Notes: generated by a model not told the origin, from the sequence alone. A stretch of 38,629 nt of DNA from DATJPD01 sp036394195 (GCA_036394195.1 DASWFO010000169.1:1-38629), one strand, 5' to 3'. Shown: positions 8,363-18,654, counted from the stretch's first letter. A program made the numbers and translations.

Positions 8363-9466
8363 ATGGTCGCCTATATCATCCGCCGCCTGCTGCTGATCAT
8401 CCCGACCCTGCTCGGGATCATGGTCGTCAACTTCGTGGTCGTGCAGTTCGCGCCGGGCGGTCCGGTCGAGCTGATGATCTCGCAGATCCGCGGCCGCGGC
8501 ACTGACGTGACCCAGCGTTTCACCGGCGGGCAGGGCGAGCTCAGCGGGCAGCAGACCCGCACCACCGGCACCAGCGGCGAAGCGGCAAAATATCGCGGTG
8601 CGCAGGGGCTCGACCCCGAGCTGATCAAGGAACTCGAGCGCACCTTCGGCTTCGACAAGCCGGCGCCCGAGCGCTTCCTGCTGATGTTGGGGAAATACGC
8701 GCGCTTTGACTTCGGGACGTCGTTCTACAGCGACCGCCGCGTCGTCGACTTGGTATTGGACAAGATGCCGGTGTCGATCTCGCTCGGCCTATGGACGACG
8801 TTGATCACCTATCTTGTCGGCATTCCGCTCGGCATCCGCAAGGCGGTACGCGACGGAACCAGGTTCGACCTGTGGACGAGCACCGCCATCATCATCGGGA
8901 ATGCGATACCAGGCTTCCTGTTCGCCATCTTGCTCATCGTCCTGTTCGCCGGCGGCTCGTATTTCCACATCTTTCCGCTGCGCGGGCTGGTGTCGGACAA
9001 CTTCTGGGAGCTGCCGTGGTGGGACAAGCCGCTGGATTACCTCTGGCACATGGTTTTGCCGGTCACCGCGATGACCATCGGCGCCTTTACCAGTCTCACC
9101 ATGCTGACCAAGAACTCGTTTCTGGACGAGATCAATAAGCAATACGTGATCACCGCCCGCGCCAAAGGGCTCGCCGAGGCGCGCGTCCTCTACGGTCACG
9201 TCTTCCGCAACGCCATGTTGCTGGTGATCGCGGGGTTCCCCGGCCTCTTCGTGAGCGTCCTGTTTAGCGGCTCGCTGCTGATCGAGGTGATCTTCTCTCT
9301 GAACGGGCTGGGTCAGCTCGGCTTCGCGGCGGCGGTCACCCGCGACTACCCGGTGATGTTCGGCACACTATACTTCTTCACGCTGATTGGCCTCGTGATC
9401 AAGATCATCAGCGACCTGACCTACACGATGGTCGACCCGCGCATTGATTTCGAGGCGCGCGGCTGA
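8363..9466 (+). CDS. yejB: ABC transporter permease, YejB-like
   Basis: A 367-residue inner-membrane permease of the DppB/OppB class. It starts MVAYIIRRLLLIIPTLLGIM, the first helix typical of the class, and has the long periplasmic insertion seen in YejB between helices 1 and 2 (about 35-115). The EAA-like cytoplasmic loop reads ITARAKGLAEARVLYGHVFRNAM (about 250-275). It ends DPRIDFEARG, a typical YejB tail. Its TGA overlaps the ATG of yejE by one base, so the two subunits are translationally coupled. Confidence 0.92.
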   Translation: MVAYIIRRLLLIIPTLLGIMVVNFVVVQFAPGGPVELMISQIRGRGTDVTQRFTGGQGELSGQQTRTTGTSGEAAKYRGAQGLDPELIKELERTFGFDKPAPERFLLMLGKYARFDFGTSFYSDRRVVDLVLDKMPVSISLGLWTTLITYLVGIPLGIRKAVRDGTRFDLWTSTAIIIGNAIPGFLFAILLIVLFAGGSYFHIFPLRGLVSDNFWELPWWDKPLDYLWHMVLPVTAMTIGAFTSLTMLTKNSFLDEINKQYVITARAKGLAEARVLYGHVFRNAMLLVIAGFPGLFVSVLFSGSLLIEVIFSLNGLGQLGFAAAVTRDYPVMFGTLYFFTLIGLVIKIISDLTYTMVDPRIDFEARG

Positions 9467-10515
9467 TGCACGGCGACGCGCCCAAGCCGTCGCGGCTGTC
9501 GCCGCTGAACCGCAGGCGGCTGGAGAATTTCAAGCGCAACAAGCGCGGCTTCTGGTCACTGTGGATCTTTCTCGCGATGTTCGGGTTGAGCCTGTTTGCC
9601 GAGCTCATCGCCAACGACCGGCCGATCCTGGTGTATTACGACGGCGCGTTCTACATGCCGATCTTCCGCACCTATCCCGAGACCGCGTTCGGCGGCGAGT
9701 TCGAGACCGAGGCCGATTACCGCGATCCGTTCGTAATCGAAAAGATCGCCGACAAGGGGTGGATAATCTGGCCGCCGATCCGCTTCAGCTACGCCACCGT
9801 GAACCTCAACCTGCAAGTGCCGGCCCCGGCGCCGCCGTCGCACGAGAACTGGCTCGGCACCGACGATCAGGGCCGCGACGTGGCGGCGCGACTGATCTAC
9901 GGCCTCCGCATCTCGGTCTTGTTCGGGCTGATCCTAACCATCCTCTCATCGGTGATCGGCGTCATCGCCGGTGCCGTGCAGGGCTATTTCGGCGGCTGGA
10001 CCGATCTCATCTTCCAGCGCGTCATCGAAATCTGGGACGGGCTGCCACAGCTCTATATGCTGATCATCCTCGCCGCCTTCGTGCAGCCGAATTTCTGGTG
10101 GCTGCTCGGCATCATGCTGCTGTTCAGCTGGATGTCGCTGGTCGGCCTCGTGCGGGCGGAGTTCCTGCGCGCCCGTAACTTCGATTACGTGCGCGCGGCG
10201 CGAGCGCTGGGTGCGGGAAACATCAGCATCATGTTCCGCCACGTCCTGCCGAATGCCATGGTGGCGACGCTGACCTTCCTGCCGTTCATCTTCGCTGGCT
10301 CCACCCAGACCCTGGTGTCGCTCGACTTCCTCGGTTTCGGCCTGCCGCCCGGCTCTCCGTCGCTGGGCGAGCTGCTCAACCAGGGTAAGTCGAACCTGCA
10401 GGCGCCCTGGCTGGGCTTCACTGCCTTCGCCGCCACGGCCTCGATCCTCATCCTGGTCGTGTTCATCGGTGAGGCGGTGCGCGACGCCTTCGATCCCCGC
10501 AAGATCTTCAGGTAG
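9466..10515 (+). CDS. yejE: ABC transporter permease, YejE-like
   Basis: A 349-residue inner-membrane permease of the DppC/OppC class. It begins with the N-terminal pattern LSPLNRRRLENFKRNKRGFWSLW, then helix 1, then the YejE-specific periplasmic region (LVYYDGAFYMPIFRTYPET). HENWLGTDDQGRDVAARLIYGLRIS precedes the core helices, and the EAA loop is VRAARALGAGNISIMFRHVLPNAM (about 243-266). The gene overlaps the yejB stop and lies ten bases before yejF. It should form the translocation pore with YejB. Confidence 0.92.
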   Translation: MHGDAPKPSRLSPLNRRRLENFKRNKRGFWSLWIFLAMFGLSLFAELIANDRPILVYYDGAFYMPIFRTYPETAFGGEFETEADYRDPFVIEKIADKGWIIWPPIRFSYATVNLNLQVPAPAPPSHENWLGTDDQGRDVAARLIYGLRISVLFGLILTILSSVIGVIAGAVQGYFGGWTDLIFQRVIEIWDGLPQLYMLIILAAFVQPNFWWLLGIMLLFSWMSLVGLVRAEFLRARNFDYVRAARALGAGNISIMFRHVLPNAMVATLTFLPFIFAGSTQTLVSLDFLGFGLPPGSPSLGELLNQGKSNLQAPWLGFTAFAATASILILVVFIGEAVRDAFDPRKIFR

Positions 10516-10525
10516 CGAACCACTC

Positions 10526-12163
10526 ATGGCCGACGAACCCCTTCTCACCATCAGCGATCTGTCCGTGACCTTCGCCAGCGGCCGCGACCGGCACGTCACC
10601 GCGGTCGATCGCGTGTCGTTCGACGTGCGGCGCGGCGAAACCTTGGCTTTGGTCGGCGAATCCGGCTCCGGCAAATCGGTCACCGCGCTGTCGGTGCTGC
10701 AGCTTCTGCCCTACCCGCTGGCCGCTCATACACCAGGATCGTCGATCCGATTCCAGGGCCAGGAGCTGGTGGGGGCCGGCGAACCGCAGCTGCGTCAGAT
10801 CCGCGGCAATCGGATCGCCATGGTGTTCCAGGAGCCGATGACCTCGCTCAACCCGCTGCACACGATCGAGCGGCAGGTCGGCGAGGTGCTGACAATCCAC
10901 AAAGGCCTCGCGGGGCCGGCCGCGCGCGCGCGCATCATCGAACTGCTGCGGCTGGTCGGGCTCGGCGCCCAGGCCGAGAAGCGGCTGGATGCTTATCCGC
11001 ACCAGCTGTCGGGCGGCCAGCGGCAGCGGGTGATGATCGCCATGGCGCTGGCCAACAACCCTGACATCCTGATCGCCGACGAGCCGACGACCGCGGTCGA
11101 CGTCACTATCCAGGCGCAGCTTCTGAAGCTGCTCGCCGAGCTGCAGGCGAAGCTCGGCATGGCGGTGCTGTTCATCACGCATGATCTCAACATCGTGCGC
11201 AAGGTGGCACACCGGGTGTGCGTGATGCAGCAGGGCAAGATCGTCGAGAGCGGCCCGGTCGCTGACATCTTCACCCGGCCGCGGCATGACTATACGAAGC
11301 ACCTGCTGGCCGCCGAGCCGAAAGGCAAGCCGGCGCCGCGGGTCGCGGACGCGCCGCCGATTGTCGAGGCGAAGGACGTCAAAGTTTGGTTCCCGATCAA
11401 GGGCGGGGTGCTGCGCCGGACTCAAGGCTATGTGAAGGCCGTTGACGGCGTCGACTTCACCCTCCGCGAAGGCCATACGCTCGGCGTCGTCGGCGAGTCC
11501 GGTTCCGGCAAGACGACCTTGGGGCTGGCGTTGCTGCGGCTCGAATCCGCGCAAGGCCGGATCGTGTTCAGCGGGCGGGACATTCGGGCGCTAAGGGCGC
11601 GCGATCTCAGGCCGCTGCGCCGCGAGATGCAGATCGTCTTCCAGGATCCGTACGGCAGCCTGAGCCCACGGCTGTCGGTCGGCCAGATCATCGAAGAGGG
11701 GCTGAAGATCCACGGCCTCGGCGGCGAGGCCGAACGCACGGCGGCGATCGCGGACGCGCTCCGCGAAGTCCGGCTCGAGCCCGACATCCGCCACCGCTAC
11801 CCGCACGAGTTCTCAGGCGGGCAGCGCCAGCGCATCGCGATCGCGCGGGCGTTGGTTCTGAAGCCGCGCTTTCTGGTGCTCGACGAGCCGACCTCGGCGC
11901 TCGACATGTCGGTGCAGGCGCAAATTGTCGATCTCTTGCGTGATCTGCAGGAGCGCCACCGCCTCGCCTATCTGTTCATCAGCCATGACCTGCGGGTGGT
12001 GAAGGCGCTGGCCGACGAGGTCATGGTGCTGAAGGACGGCCGGGTCGTCGAGCAGGGCGCCGCGGCGCGCATCTTCGCCGCGCCGACCCAAGCCTATACG
12101 AAGGCCTTGCTGACCGCTGCCTTCAATCTCGAGGCGACGGAGACCGGGGTCGTGAGAACGTGA
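10526..12163 (+). CDS. yejF: ABC transporter fused dual ATPase, YejF-like
   Basis: A 545-residue cytoplasmic protein with two ATPase domains in one chain, as in YejF. Domain 1 has Walker A GESGSGKS (44-51), signature LSGGQRQR and Walker B ILIADEP. Domain 2 has Walker A GESGSGKT (about 322-329), signature FSGGQRQR and Walker B FLVLDEP. All catalytic motifs look intact in both halves. The ATG at 10526 gives MADEPLLTISDLSVTF; the frame is open upstream but that would overlap yejE. The next gene, a GhrA-type reductase, starts two bases after its stop. Confidence 0.93.
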   Translation: MADEPLLTISDLSVTFASGRDRHVTAVDRVSFDVRRGETLALVGESGSGKSVTALSVLQLLPYPLAAHTPGSSIRFQGQELVGAGEPQLRQIRGNRIAMVFQEPMTSLNPLHTIERQVGEVLTIHKGLAGPAARARIIELLRLVGLGAQAEKRLDAYPHQLSGGQRQRVMIAMALANNPDILIADEPTTAVDVTIQAQLLKLLAELQAKLGMAVLFITHDLNIVRKVAHRVCVMQQGKIVESGPVADIFTRPRHDYTKHLLAAEPKGKPAPRVADAPPIVEAKDVKVWFPIKGGVLRRTQGYVKAVDGVDFTLREGHTLGVVGESGSGKTTLGLALLRLESAQGRIVFSGRDIRALRARDLRPLRREMQIVFQDPYGSLSPRLSVGQIIEEGLKIHGLGGEAERTAAIADALREVRLEPDIRHRYPHEFSGGQRQRIAIARALVLKPRFLVLDEPTSALDMSVQAQIVDLLRDLQERHRLAYLFISHDLRVVKALADEVMVLKDGRVVEQGAAARIFAAPTQAYTKALLTAAFNLEATETGVVRT

Positions 12164-12164
12164 A

Positions 12165-13094
12165 ATGGCCCTCCTCTTTCTCAGCACCTCCGACGATCCC
12201 AAGGCGTGGCGCGCGGCGCTGATCAAGCGCCTGCCGGACGTCGACCTGCGGGTATGGCCGGAGACCGGCGACGCCAGCCAGATCGATGCCGCTCTGGTGT
12301 GGAACCATCCGCCGGGCGAGTTGCTGAACTATCCGAACCTCCGCGCGATCATGTCGTTGGGTGCCGGAGTCAATCACATCCTCGATGATCCGAAGCTGCC
12401 GCCGGGCGTGCCGATCGCTCGCATCGTCGATCCGGGCCTTACCGCCGGCATGGTCGAATATGCGCTGCTGGCGGTGCTGCGCTATCACCGCAACTTTGAT
12501 GCCTATGAGAGTTTTCAGCGCGAGAAGCATTGGTCGCCGCTGCCGATCCCGGTGACGGAACGCCGGCGCATCGGCGTGCTCGGCCTGGGCGCGATCGGCG
12601 GGGCGTGCGCCCGGGCCATCGCGGCCCTCGGCTTTCCCGCGGCCGGCTGGAGCCGGACGCGGAAGTCGCTGCCGGGGATAGCCAACCATGCCGGGGCGCA
12701 ACAGCTCCCGGCGTTTCTCGGCCAGACCGACATTCTGTTGTGCGTGCTGCCGCTGACCGCGGCGACGCGCGGCCTCCTCAATCGCGACACTCTGGCGGCG
12801 TTGCCGCGTGGCGCTTACGTGATCAACATCGCCCGCGGCGCGCATATCGTCGAGGCGGATCTCATCGCTGCCCTCGACTCCGGCCAGATCGCCGGCGCCA
12901 CGCTCGACGTGTTCCAGCAGGAGCCCTTGCCGGCCGATCACCCCTTCTGGACCCATCCCAAGATCACGGTGACGCCGCACGTGGCGAGCGTCACCAATCC
13001 CGAGACGGCGGCAGACGGCGTGGTCGAAAACCTGCACCGCCTGCGCGCAGGGCGAACGCTGCTCCACCTGGTGAACCGGTCGGCGGGCTACTAA
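12165..13094 (+). CDS. ghrA: D-2-hydroxyacid dehydrogenase, glyoxylate/hydroxypyruvate reductase A type
   Basis: A 309-residue cytosolic NAD(P)H-dependent enzyme. It has the Rossmann motif VLGLGAIGGAC (about 137-147), catalytic Arg in NIARGAHIV, the conserved acid in DVFQQEPLP and the catalytic His in TPHVASVT. Its short N-terminal part and overall length match GhrA, which reduces glyoxylate and hydroxypyruvate. The true substrate could be another 2-keto acid. It starts one base after the yejF stop, so it is probably the last gene of the yej operon. It converges with the diguanylate cyclase gene, overlapping it by 4 bases at the stops. Confidence 0.85.
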   Translation: MALLFLSTSDDPKAWRAALIKRLPDVDLRVWPETGDASQIDAALVWNHPPGELLNYPNLRAIMSLGAGVNHILDDPKLPPGVPIARIVDPGLTAGMVEYALLAVLRYHRNFDAYESFQREKHWSPLPIPVTERRRIGVLGLGAIGGACARAIAALGFPAAGWSRTRKSLPGIANHAGAQQLPAFLGQTDILLCVLPLTAATRGLLNRDTLAALPRGAYVINIARGAHIVEADLIAALDSGQIAGATLDVFQQEPLPADHPFWTHPKITVTPHVASVTNPETAADGVVENLHRLRAGRTLLHLVNRSAGY

Positions 13095-14167
13095 TTCAGG
13101 GACTTCGCGGACGCCTTGGGCACCAAAGTGCCGGCTTCAACGTCTTGCTCGGACGCAACCCGGTTGCGGCCGTGGCGCTTGGCAAAATAGAGGGCCGCGT
13201 CGGCGCGCTGCACGAACTCCGCCGCCGGCTCGCCAGGCCTGAAGCACGAGGCCCCCATCGACAGCGTGACCGTGCCGAGGTCGCGCTCGTCACCGCGCTT
13301 GCGCACCCGGCGCGAGGCGATCATGGCGCGGAGATTGTCGGCCAGCTTCACCGCGTCGGGAAGCTTCGTGCGCGGCAGCAGGATCGCGAATTCCTCGCCC
13401 CCATAGCGCGCCGCACTGTCGCGGCCCTTGATGCCGTCGGTCAGCGTCTTCGCCACCAACCGCAGCACCAGGTCGCCGAGCTGATGGCCGTAGGTATCGT
13501 TGAACTTCTTGAAATGGTCGATGTCGGCCATCAGCAGGCAAAGCTCGCTGCCGTCCTCGAGCGCATTGCGCATGCATTCGCGCAGGCGCACGTCGAAAAG
13601 CTTGCGGTTGCCGACCCCGGTCAGCGGATCGACCAGGGTTTCGCGCCGCGCGTCGTCGATCTGTCGGCGCAGCATTTGCATCTCGCGCGACGATTCGGCG
13701 AGCTTGCCGCTGAGCTCGCCGTTGTGCGCGATCATCCGCTGGGTCTCGCCGAGGATCTGCTCGGCGACCGCTTTCAGCTTCTTCGGGTCGACCGGACCGC
13801 CGAAGGCCTCGGTGGCAGCGTCGAGCCGCTGGCCGTAATCACGGGTGTCAGAGCCGGCTCGCTGGATCAGGTCGAGCACCGAGCTGACGGCGGCGGAGAT
13901 GCGCTCCCCGGCCTCGCGCAGCTCATTCGCCTGCCGCGTGTCGCCGATCAGCCGCTCGTAGAGTTCGGCATTCCGCTCAGGCGTGTATTCGGCTTTGTTC
14001 GAATCGAGGATTTCAATGGCGCGAGTCAGCTCGGGATAGGTCCCGCTGAGATGGGCAAACCAGACCGAGAAGTTGTGCGGGGTCGGCGGAATCCGCCGCT
14101 GCGCCATGGCATCGAGCGCCTGGATGGCAAAGAAACGCGCCCGATCGAAATCCGTCGACGCCGTCAC
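13091..14167 (-). CDS. diguanylate cyclase (GGDEF domain)
   Basis: A 358-residue soluble protein predicted to make cyclic di-GMP. The N-terminal half (1-170) is mostly helical, without a recognised sensor domain, and ends in a coiled-coil-like stretch (about 140-175). The GGDEF domain (about 176-340) begins DPLTGVGNRKLFD and has an active-type GGEEF at 256-260. The inhibitory I-site position, normally RxxD, reads KGRD (247-250), so product inhibition may be weakened. The start is GTG at 14167 with AGGGA upstream. There is no membrane segment. It ends overlapping ghrA tail to tail. Confidence 0.9.
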   Translation of the reverse strand: MTASTDFDRARFFAIQALDAMAQRRIPPTPHNFSVWFAHLSGTYPELTRAIEILDSNKAEYTPERNAELYERLIGDTRQANELREAGERISAAVSSVLDLIQRAGSDTRDYGQRLDAATEAFGGPVDPKKLKAVAEQILGETQRMIAHNGELSGKLAESSREMQMLRRQIDDARRETLVDPLTGVGNRKLFDVRLRECMRNALEDGSELCLLMADIDHFKKFNDTYGHQLGDLVLRLVAKTLTDGIKGRDSAARYGGEEFAILLPRTKLPDAVKLADNLRAMIASRRVRKRGDERDLGTVTLSMGASCFRPGEPAAEFVQRADAALYFAKRHGRNRVASEQDVEAGTLVPKASAKSLN

Positions 14168-14311
14168 GCTCGTCCCTGATCCACTGGCCCGTAACTCCCA
14201 CGCTCCGCCGCCGAATTTATCAATGATTTTCTGCGACTACGCCCGCCAATACGCGACGGCTCACGGGTCCGCCAACATTCGTCCATAGAACCGAAGCGGA
14301 CGCAAGTCTCT

Positions 14312-15697
<1,386 letters not shown>

Positions 15698-15774
15698 GCA
15701 GAAGCCCTCGACAGGTTGAGAATGCAGAATGGCCTGATTTCCGCTTATAGGAAAGCCTCGAGGCCGCGTTCTGA

Positions 15775-15852
15775 CCGCCTCGCATTTAGCCGCCACACCA
15801 ACCCTAAATGCTCGGCGGCACGCGCCTATCCAGGCGCGCGATGACTCACGGC
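15775..15852. repeat. intergenic repeat element, copy B
   Basis: The second copy of the element at 6255-6370, here in the divergent gap between the M17 peptidase and the glutathione S-transferase. GCATTTAG (15782-15789) and CTAAATGC (15804-15811) form an 8-bp stem with a 14-base loop. A second perfect hairpin follows, CGCGCCT-ATCC-AGGCGCG (15821-15838). The right end is TGACTCACGGC, as in copy A. The two hairpins side by side suggest a folded, mobile or processed repeat unit rather than a protein site. Confidence 0.6.
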
Positions 15853-15863
15853 AATGGTAACGC

Positions 15864-15893
15864 TTGCCGGCCCTAAGACATCTCCCCTAAAAC
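15864..15893 (+). promoter_or_regulatory. promoter of the GST gene, predicted leaderless transcript
   Basis: TTGCCG (15864-15869) and TAAAAC (15888-15893) are 18 bases apart. Only six bases separate the -10 box from the ATG at 15900, so transcription should begin at or next to the start codon. No Shine-Dalgarno sequence is visible. The arrangement closely resembles that at 33168-33195. Confidence 0.45.
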
Positions 15894-15899
15894 AGCGGC

Positions 15900-16565
15900 A
15901 TGGCGGAGTTCACGCTCTATCTCGGCAATAAGGCGTATTCATCCTGGTCGCTGCGCGGCTGGCTGGCGTGCAGGCTCGCCGGGATCGAGTTCGAGGAGCG
16001 CGTCCACGACATGGCGGCGACCGACTGGCCGACCTGGGTGCGCAGCATCTCGCCATCGGCGAGGGTGCCGGTGCTGCGCCATGGCGACCGGGTGATCTGG
16101 GAGTCGGTCGCGATCGGCGAATACCTGGCCGAGCTGTTTCCGGCAGCGGGCCTGTGGCCGCGCGACGAAACCGCACGCGCCCACGCACGCGCGATCGCGG
16201 CCGAGATGCATGCCGGCTTCATGGACTTGCGGCGCGCCATGTGGATGAACGTGCGGCGGCGGTTTCCCGGCAAGGGCCGCACGCCCGGCGCGCTCGCCGA
16301 CATCGCGCGGATCGCGGCGATCTGGCGCGAGACGCGGGTGAAGTTCGCGGCGGGCGGACCCTTCCTGTTCGGCCGGCAGCTCACCCTCGCCGATGCCATG
16401 TATGCGCCGGTGGCGACGCGGTTCATCACCTGGGAGCCCGAGCTGCCGAACGACGCGAGGGCCTATGCGGCGGCGGTGTGGGACTCGCCGCTCCTGATGG
16501 AGTGGCGCAAGGCCGCCGACGTGGAGCCGTGGACCACCCCTAAATACGAGACGCCCGGCGACTGA
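15900..16565 (+). CDS. glutathione S-transferase family protein
   Basis: A 221-residue cytosolic two-domain protein. The N-terminal thioredoxin-like domain (1-80) starts FTLYLGNKAYSSWSLRGWL, where a Ser/Tyr-containing loop would bind the glutathione thiol. It contains the cis-proline RVPVL and the glutathione-contacting ESVAIGEYL. The C-terminal helical domain has the LTLADAMYAPV helix-capping motif. The sequence resembles GST proteins of unknown substrate common in proteobacteria. The predicted mRNA is leaderless. It converges with the TAXI receptor gene, with 4 bases between stops. Confidence 0.85.
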   Translation: MAEFTLYLGNKAYSSWSLRGWLACRLAGIEFEERVHDMAATDWPTWVRSISPSARVPVLRHGDRVIWESVAIGEYLAELFPAAGLWPRDETARAHARAIAAEMHAGFMDLRRAMWMNVRRRFPGKGRTPGALADIARIAAIWRETRVKFAAGGPFLFGRQLTLADAMYAPVATRFITWEPELPNDARAYAAAVWDSPLLMEWRKAADVEPWTTPKYETPGD

Positions 16566-16569
16566 GCGC

Positions 16570-17586
16570 CTAGCGAATCAGGCCGGCTTCGAAATAGTAA
16601 AGGGCGGCCCCGGGGTGGACCGGCAGGGCGACTCCTTCGATCGCCGTCTCCAGCCGGATCAGCGGGCCATAGGGTGCCGCACTGTCCAGGATCCGGCGGT
16701 TGTTGGGGTGCCAAAGAGCCCGCGTCAGCCCATAGACGATCTTCTCGTCTACCTCGGCATCGACGATCCACAAGACGCCGACGCTCACGGTCGTCGCCTC
16801 CGGAACATCATGATAGGTGCCCGCCTTGATGGAGGACTTGGTGAAGAACGGGTGGGATCCGACCAGGCGCTGGAAGGACTGGCCCTCAATGCCGAGCAGG
16901 TCGACCTCGGAGCTGCGCGCGAGGTCGGCGACGACGGCCGAGGGGATTCCCGACATCTCGAAGAAGGCGTCGAGTTTGCCGTCGCGCATCGCATCGGCCG
17001 CGGCGGCGGGGCTCAGAAACTGCGCCCGCAGGTCGCGTTCGGCCACGCCCAGCGTCTGCAGCACCGCGCGCGCCGTGACCAGCGTTCCGGACTCACGTTC
17101 GCCAAGCGACACGACCTTGCCCTTGAGCTGGCGGAACTCGCGAATGCCGGCAGGCCGACGCACCACGACGTGCAGGGCCTCGGGATAGAGATTGGCGATC
17201 GCCCGCAGGTTTTGGACGGCCCCCTCTTTCTTGAACAAGCCGGTGCCGTGATAAGCCCAATAGGCGATGTCCGCCTGGCAGAGGCCGGATTCGAGGCGGC
17301 GGGTGCGAACGGCGTCGACATTGGCGACCGCCCCCGCGGTCGTCTGGGTGATCACGATCAGCCCGGGAACGCCGCAACTGCCGCCGCGGTCGCAGTCGCG
17401 GCCCCCCGGCGGCGAGCTCACCAAGTTTCCGATCAGCGTGCCGACGGCGAAGTTGCCGGACTCCACGGGGCCCGCACCGATGCGGAAAAACCGGGCCTGC
17501 TGGGTCCGTCCAGGGCGCACTCCGCCCGCCAAGGCGAGAAGGATCCCACCCTTTTTGACGATGTCGCGCCTGGATAGTCCGACCAT
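16570..17586 (-). CDS. TAXI-family TRAP transporter receptor (orphan)
   Basis: A 338-residue periplasmic receptor of the TAXI class, normally paired with a fused TRAP permease. It begins with a Tat-like signal (SRRDIVKKGG, then a hydrophobic run to about residue 20). FRIGAGPVESGNF, GLCQADIAYWAYHGTG and SLGERESGTLVTARAVLQTLG are typical of the family. No TRAP permease lies nearby, so it depends on a distant partner or on sensing. A cysteine pair in a loop (CDRGGSC, about 64-70) could form a disulphide. The start is ATG at 17586 with GAGGG upstream. A 6-bp dyad lies 53 bases upstream. Confidence 0.88.
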   Translation of the reverse strand: MVGLSRRDIVKKGGILLALAGGVRPGRTQQARFFRIGAGPVESGNFAVGTLIGNLVSSPPGGRDCDRGGSCGVPGLIVITQTTAGAVANVDAVRTRRLESGLCQADIAYWAYHGTGLFKKEGAVQNLRAIANLYPEALHVVVRRPAGIREFRQLKGKVVSLGERESGTLVTARAVLQTLGVAERDLRAQFLSPAAAADAMRDGKLDAFFEMSGIPSAVVADLARSSEVDLLGIEGQSFQRLVGSHPFFTKSSIKAGTYHDVPEATTVSVGVLWIVDAEVDEKIVYGLTRALWHPNNRRILDSAAPYGPLIRLETAIEGVALPVHPGAALYYFEAGLIR

Positions 17587-17638
17587 ACCGTGCGCCCTCG
17601 ACCCGCGAGCGTTCTGACCGGCGAGCCTGGGTGAAACT

Positions 17639-17656
17639 CAGCGTGTTTTAACGCTG
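17639..17656. promoter_or_regulatory. dyad upstream of the TAXI receptor
   Basis: CAGCGT (17639-17644) and ACGCTG (17651-17656) form a perfect 6-bp inverted repeat around six A/T-rich bases, 53 bases before the TAXI start in the 163-bp gap behind DUF2905. It could be an operator or a weak hairpin. It is short enough to occur by chance. Confidence 0.3.
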
Positions 17657-17749
17657 CAGGCGTGCGATTAGAAGGAAAACCGGACGTGGGTGTCGCGAAT
17701 CCCACGGCGCTGTGTCGCGCCCGCCCGGTCGCCGCCGCCCCGATGCGGC

Positions 17750-17950
17750 TCAACGGTTGATCAGCCACAGCACCAGCGACAGCACGAGACTGGCCACCAG
17801 GCTCGTGGCCAGCGGGATGTAGATACGCACGTGCTCTCGCTCGATGACGAAATCGCCGGGCAGGCGGCCGAACCCGACCTTGCCGAGGAGCGGCCACAGC
17901 ACCCCAAGGACGACCAGGAGAATGCCCAGCACAATGAGAAACCGCTGCAT
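17750..17950 (-). CDS. DUF2905 small membrane protein
   Basis: A 66-residue protein of two transmembrane helices (about 3-20 and 43-63) joined by the conserved loop VGFGRLPGDFVIEREHVRIYIPL. This pattern is the hallmark of DUF2905, a widespread small family of unknown function. The ATG at 17950, preceded by GAGGT, gives the usual length; an upstream in-frame extension of nine residues is unlikely. It lies between the 105-residue unknown gene and the TAXI receptor on the same strand. Confidence 0.82.
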   Translation of the reverse strand: MQRFLIVLGILLVVLGVLWPLLGKVGFGRLPGDFVIEREHVRIYIPLATSLVASLVLSLVLWLINR

Positions 17951-18030
17951 GGCACCTCGACGCTCGGCCCGGGGCATCTAATGCCCGCCGCGGCCGGATC
18001 AATGAGCGCTATCACGCCATTGATCGGCCG

Positions 18031-18348
18031 TCATTTCCGACGGGCCGGTGCGGCGTTCGCGCCGGGCAAGAGGGCGCTCACGATCGCCTCCCATTCCGCC
18101 GCCAGGGGGCCGGTCCCCGGGGTCCGCCCGGCCCGCCGATACCAATACGCGGCATTGCCGTGATCGCCTTCGGCCCGATGCAGATAGCCGTGCACCCAGG
18201 CACAGGCCAGGTCGTCGTGCTCCTGGGCGACCTCGTGCGCTCTGCTCCAATCCCCCTTGGCGGCCCACCACAATGCCCGGACCGGCGGCGAGGTGCCCGG
18301 TGGCGGACCGTCCGCGGTCAGCGAGTCCTTGAACGCGGCGAGCGGCAT
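18031..18348 (-). CDS. conserved hypothetical protein, tetratricopeptide-like helical
   Basis: A 105-residue soluble protein with helix pairs of TPR-like character: RALWWAAKGDWSRAHEVAQEHDD (about 24-46) and CAWVHGYLHRAEGDHGNAAYWYRRAGR (about 49-75). The small/large residue pattern and the YWYRRAGR ending suggest a Sel1/TPR-like adaptor. I know no function. It starts six bases after the ABM-domain stop on the same strand, so they are probably co-transcribed. The ribosome site is weak, as expected for a coupled gene. Confidence 0.75.
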   Translation of the reverse strand: MPLAAFKDSLTADGPPPGTSPPVRALWWAAKGDWSRAHEVAQEHDDLACAWVHGYLHRAEGDHGNAAYWYRRAGRTPGTGPLAAEWEAIVSALLPGANAAPARRK

Positions 18349-18354
18349 GGCCGC

Positions 18355-18654
18355 TCAAAACCCCTTCAGCACCAGGTTGGTGTGCTCGACCTCGGGCGCC
18401 CCGTCGAAGCATTGGGCAACCAGCGCCCGCCACGCCTGGAAGTCCTGCGAGCCGCGGAAATCGACCGTGTGATTCTCGACCGTCTGCCAGCGCACGAACA
18501 GCCGATAGCGACTCGGCTTCTCGATCGAGCGCTGCAGCTCGACGCCCTTGCAGCCTTTGGCGCGCTGAAAGATCGGCACCGCTTTCTTCACACCGGCCTC
18601 GAACTCGGCCTCGGATCCAGGCTTCACCGCGATCTGCGCAATCTCCAGAATCAT
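18355..18654 (-). CDS. antibiotic biosynthesis monooxygenase (ABM) domain protein
   Basis: A 99-residue single-domain ferredoxin-like protein of the ABM family. It has the pattern EIAQIAVKPGSEAEFEAGV, GCKGVELQRSIEKPSRYRLFVRW and VDFRGSQDFQAWR. Such proteins are cofactor-free oxygenases, haem-degrading enzymes or simply binding proteins, and the sequence does not choose between them. A strong GGAGGAG precedes the ATG at 18654. It forms a pair with the downstream 105-residue gene and follows the SpoU methyltransferase by 45 bases. Confidence 0.85.
   Translation of the reverse strand: MILEIAQIAVKPGSEAEFEAGVKKAVPIFQRAKGCKGVELQRSIEKPSRYRLFVRWQTVENHTVDFRGSQDFQAWRALVAQCFDGAPEVEHTNLVLKGF

Noticed and set aside
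12530..14179. 549-residue forward open frame
   Set aside because: Overlaps ghrA in another frame and is antisense to the diguanylate cyclase. No domain is visible.
15698..15796. Longer N-terminus of the M17 aminopeptidase from GTG at 15796
   Set aside because: The added 33 residues start within the repeat element and have no family likeness. The shorter TTG start gives the usual length, though I cannot rule the longer form out.
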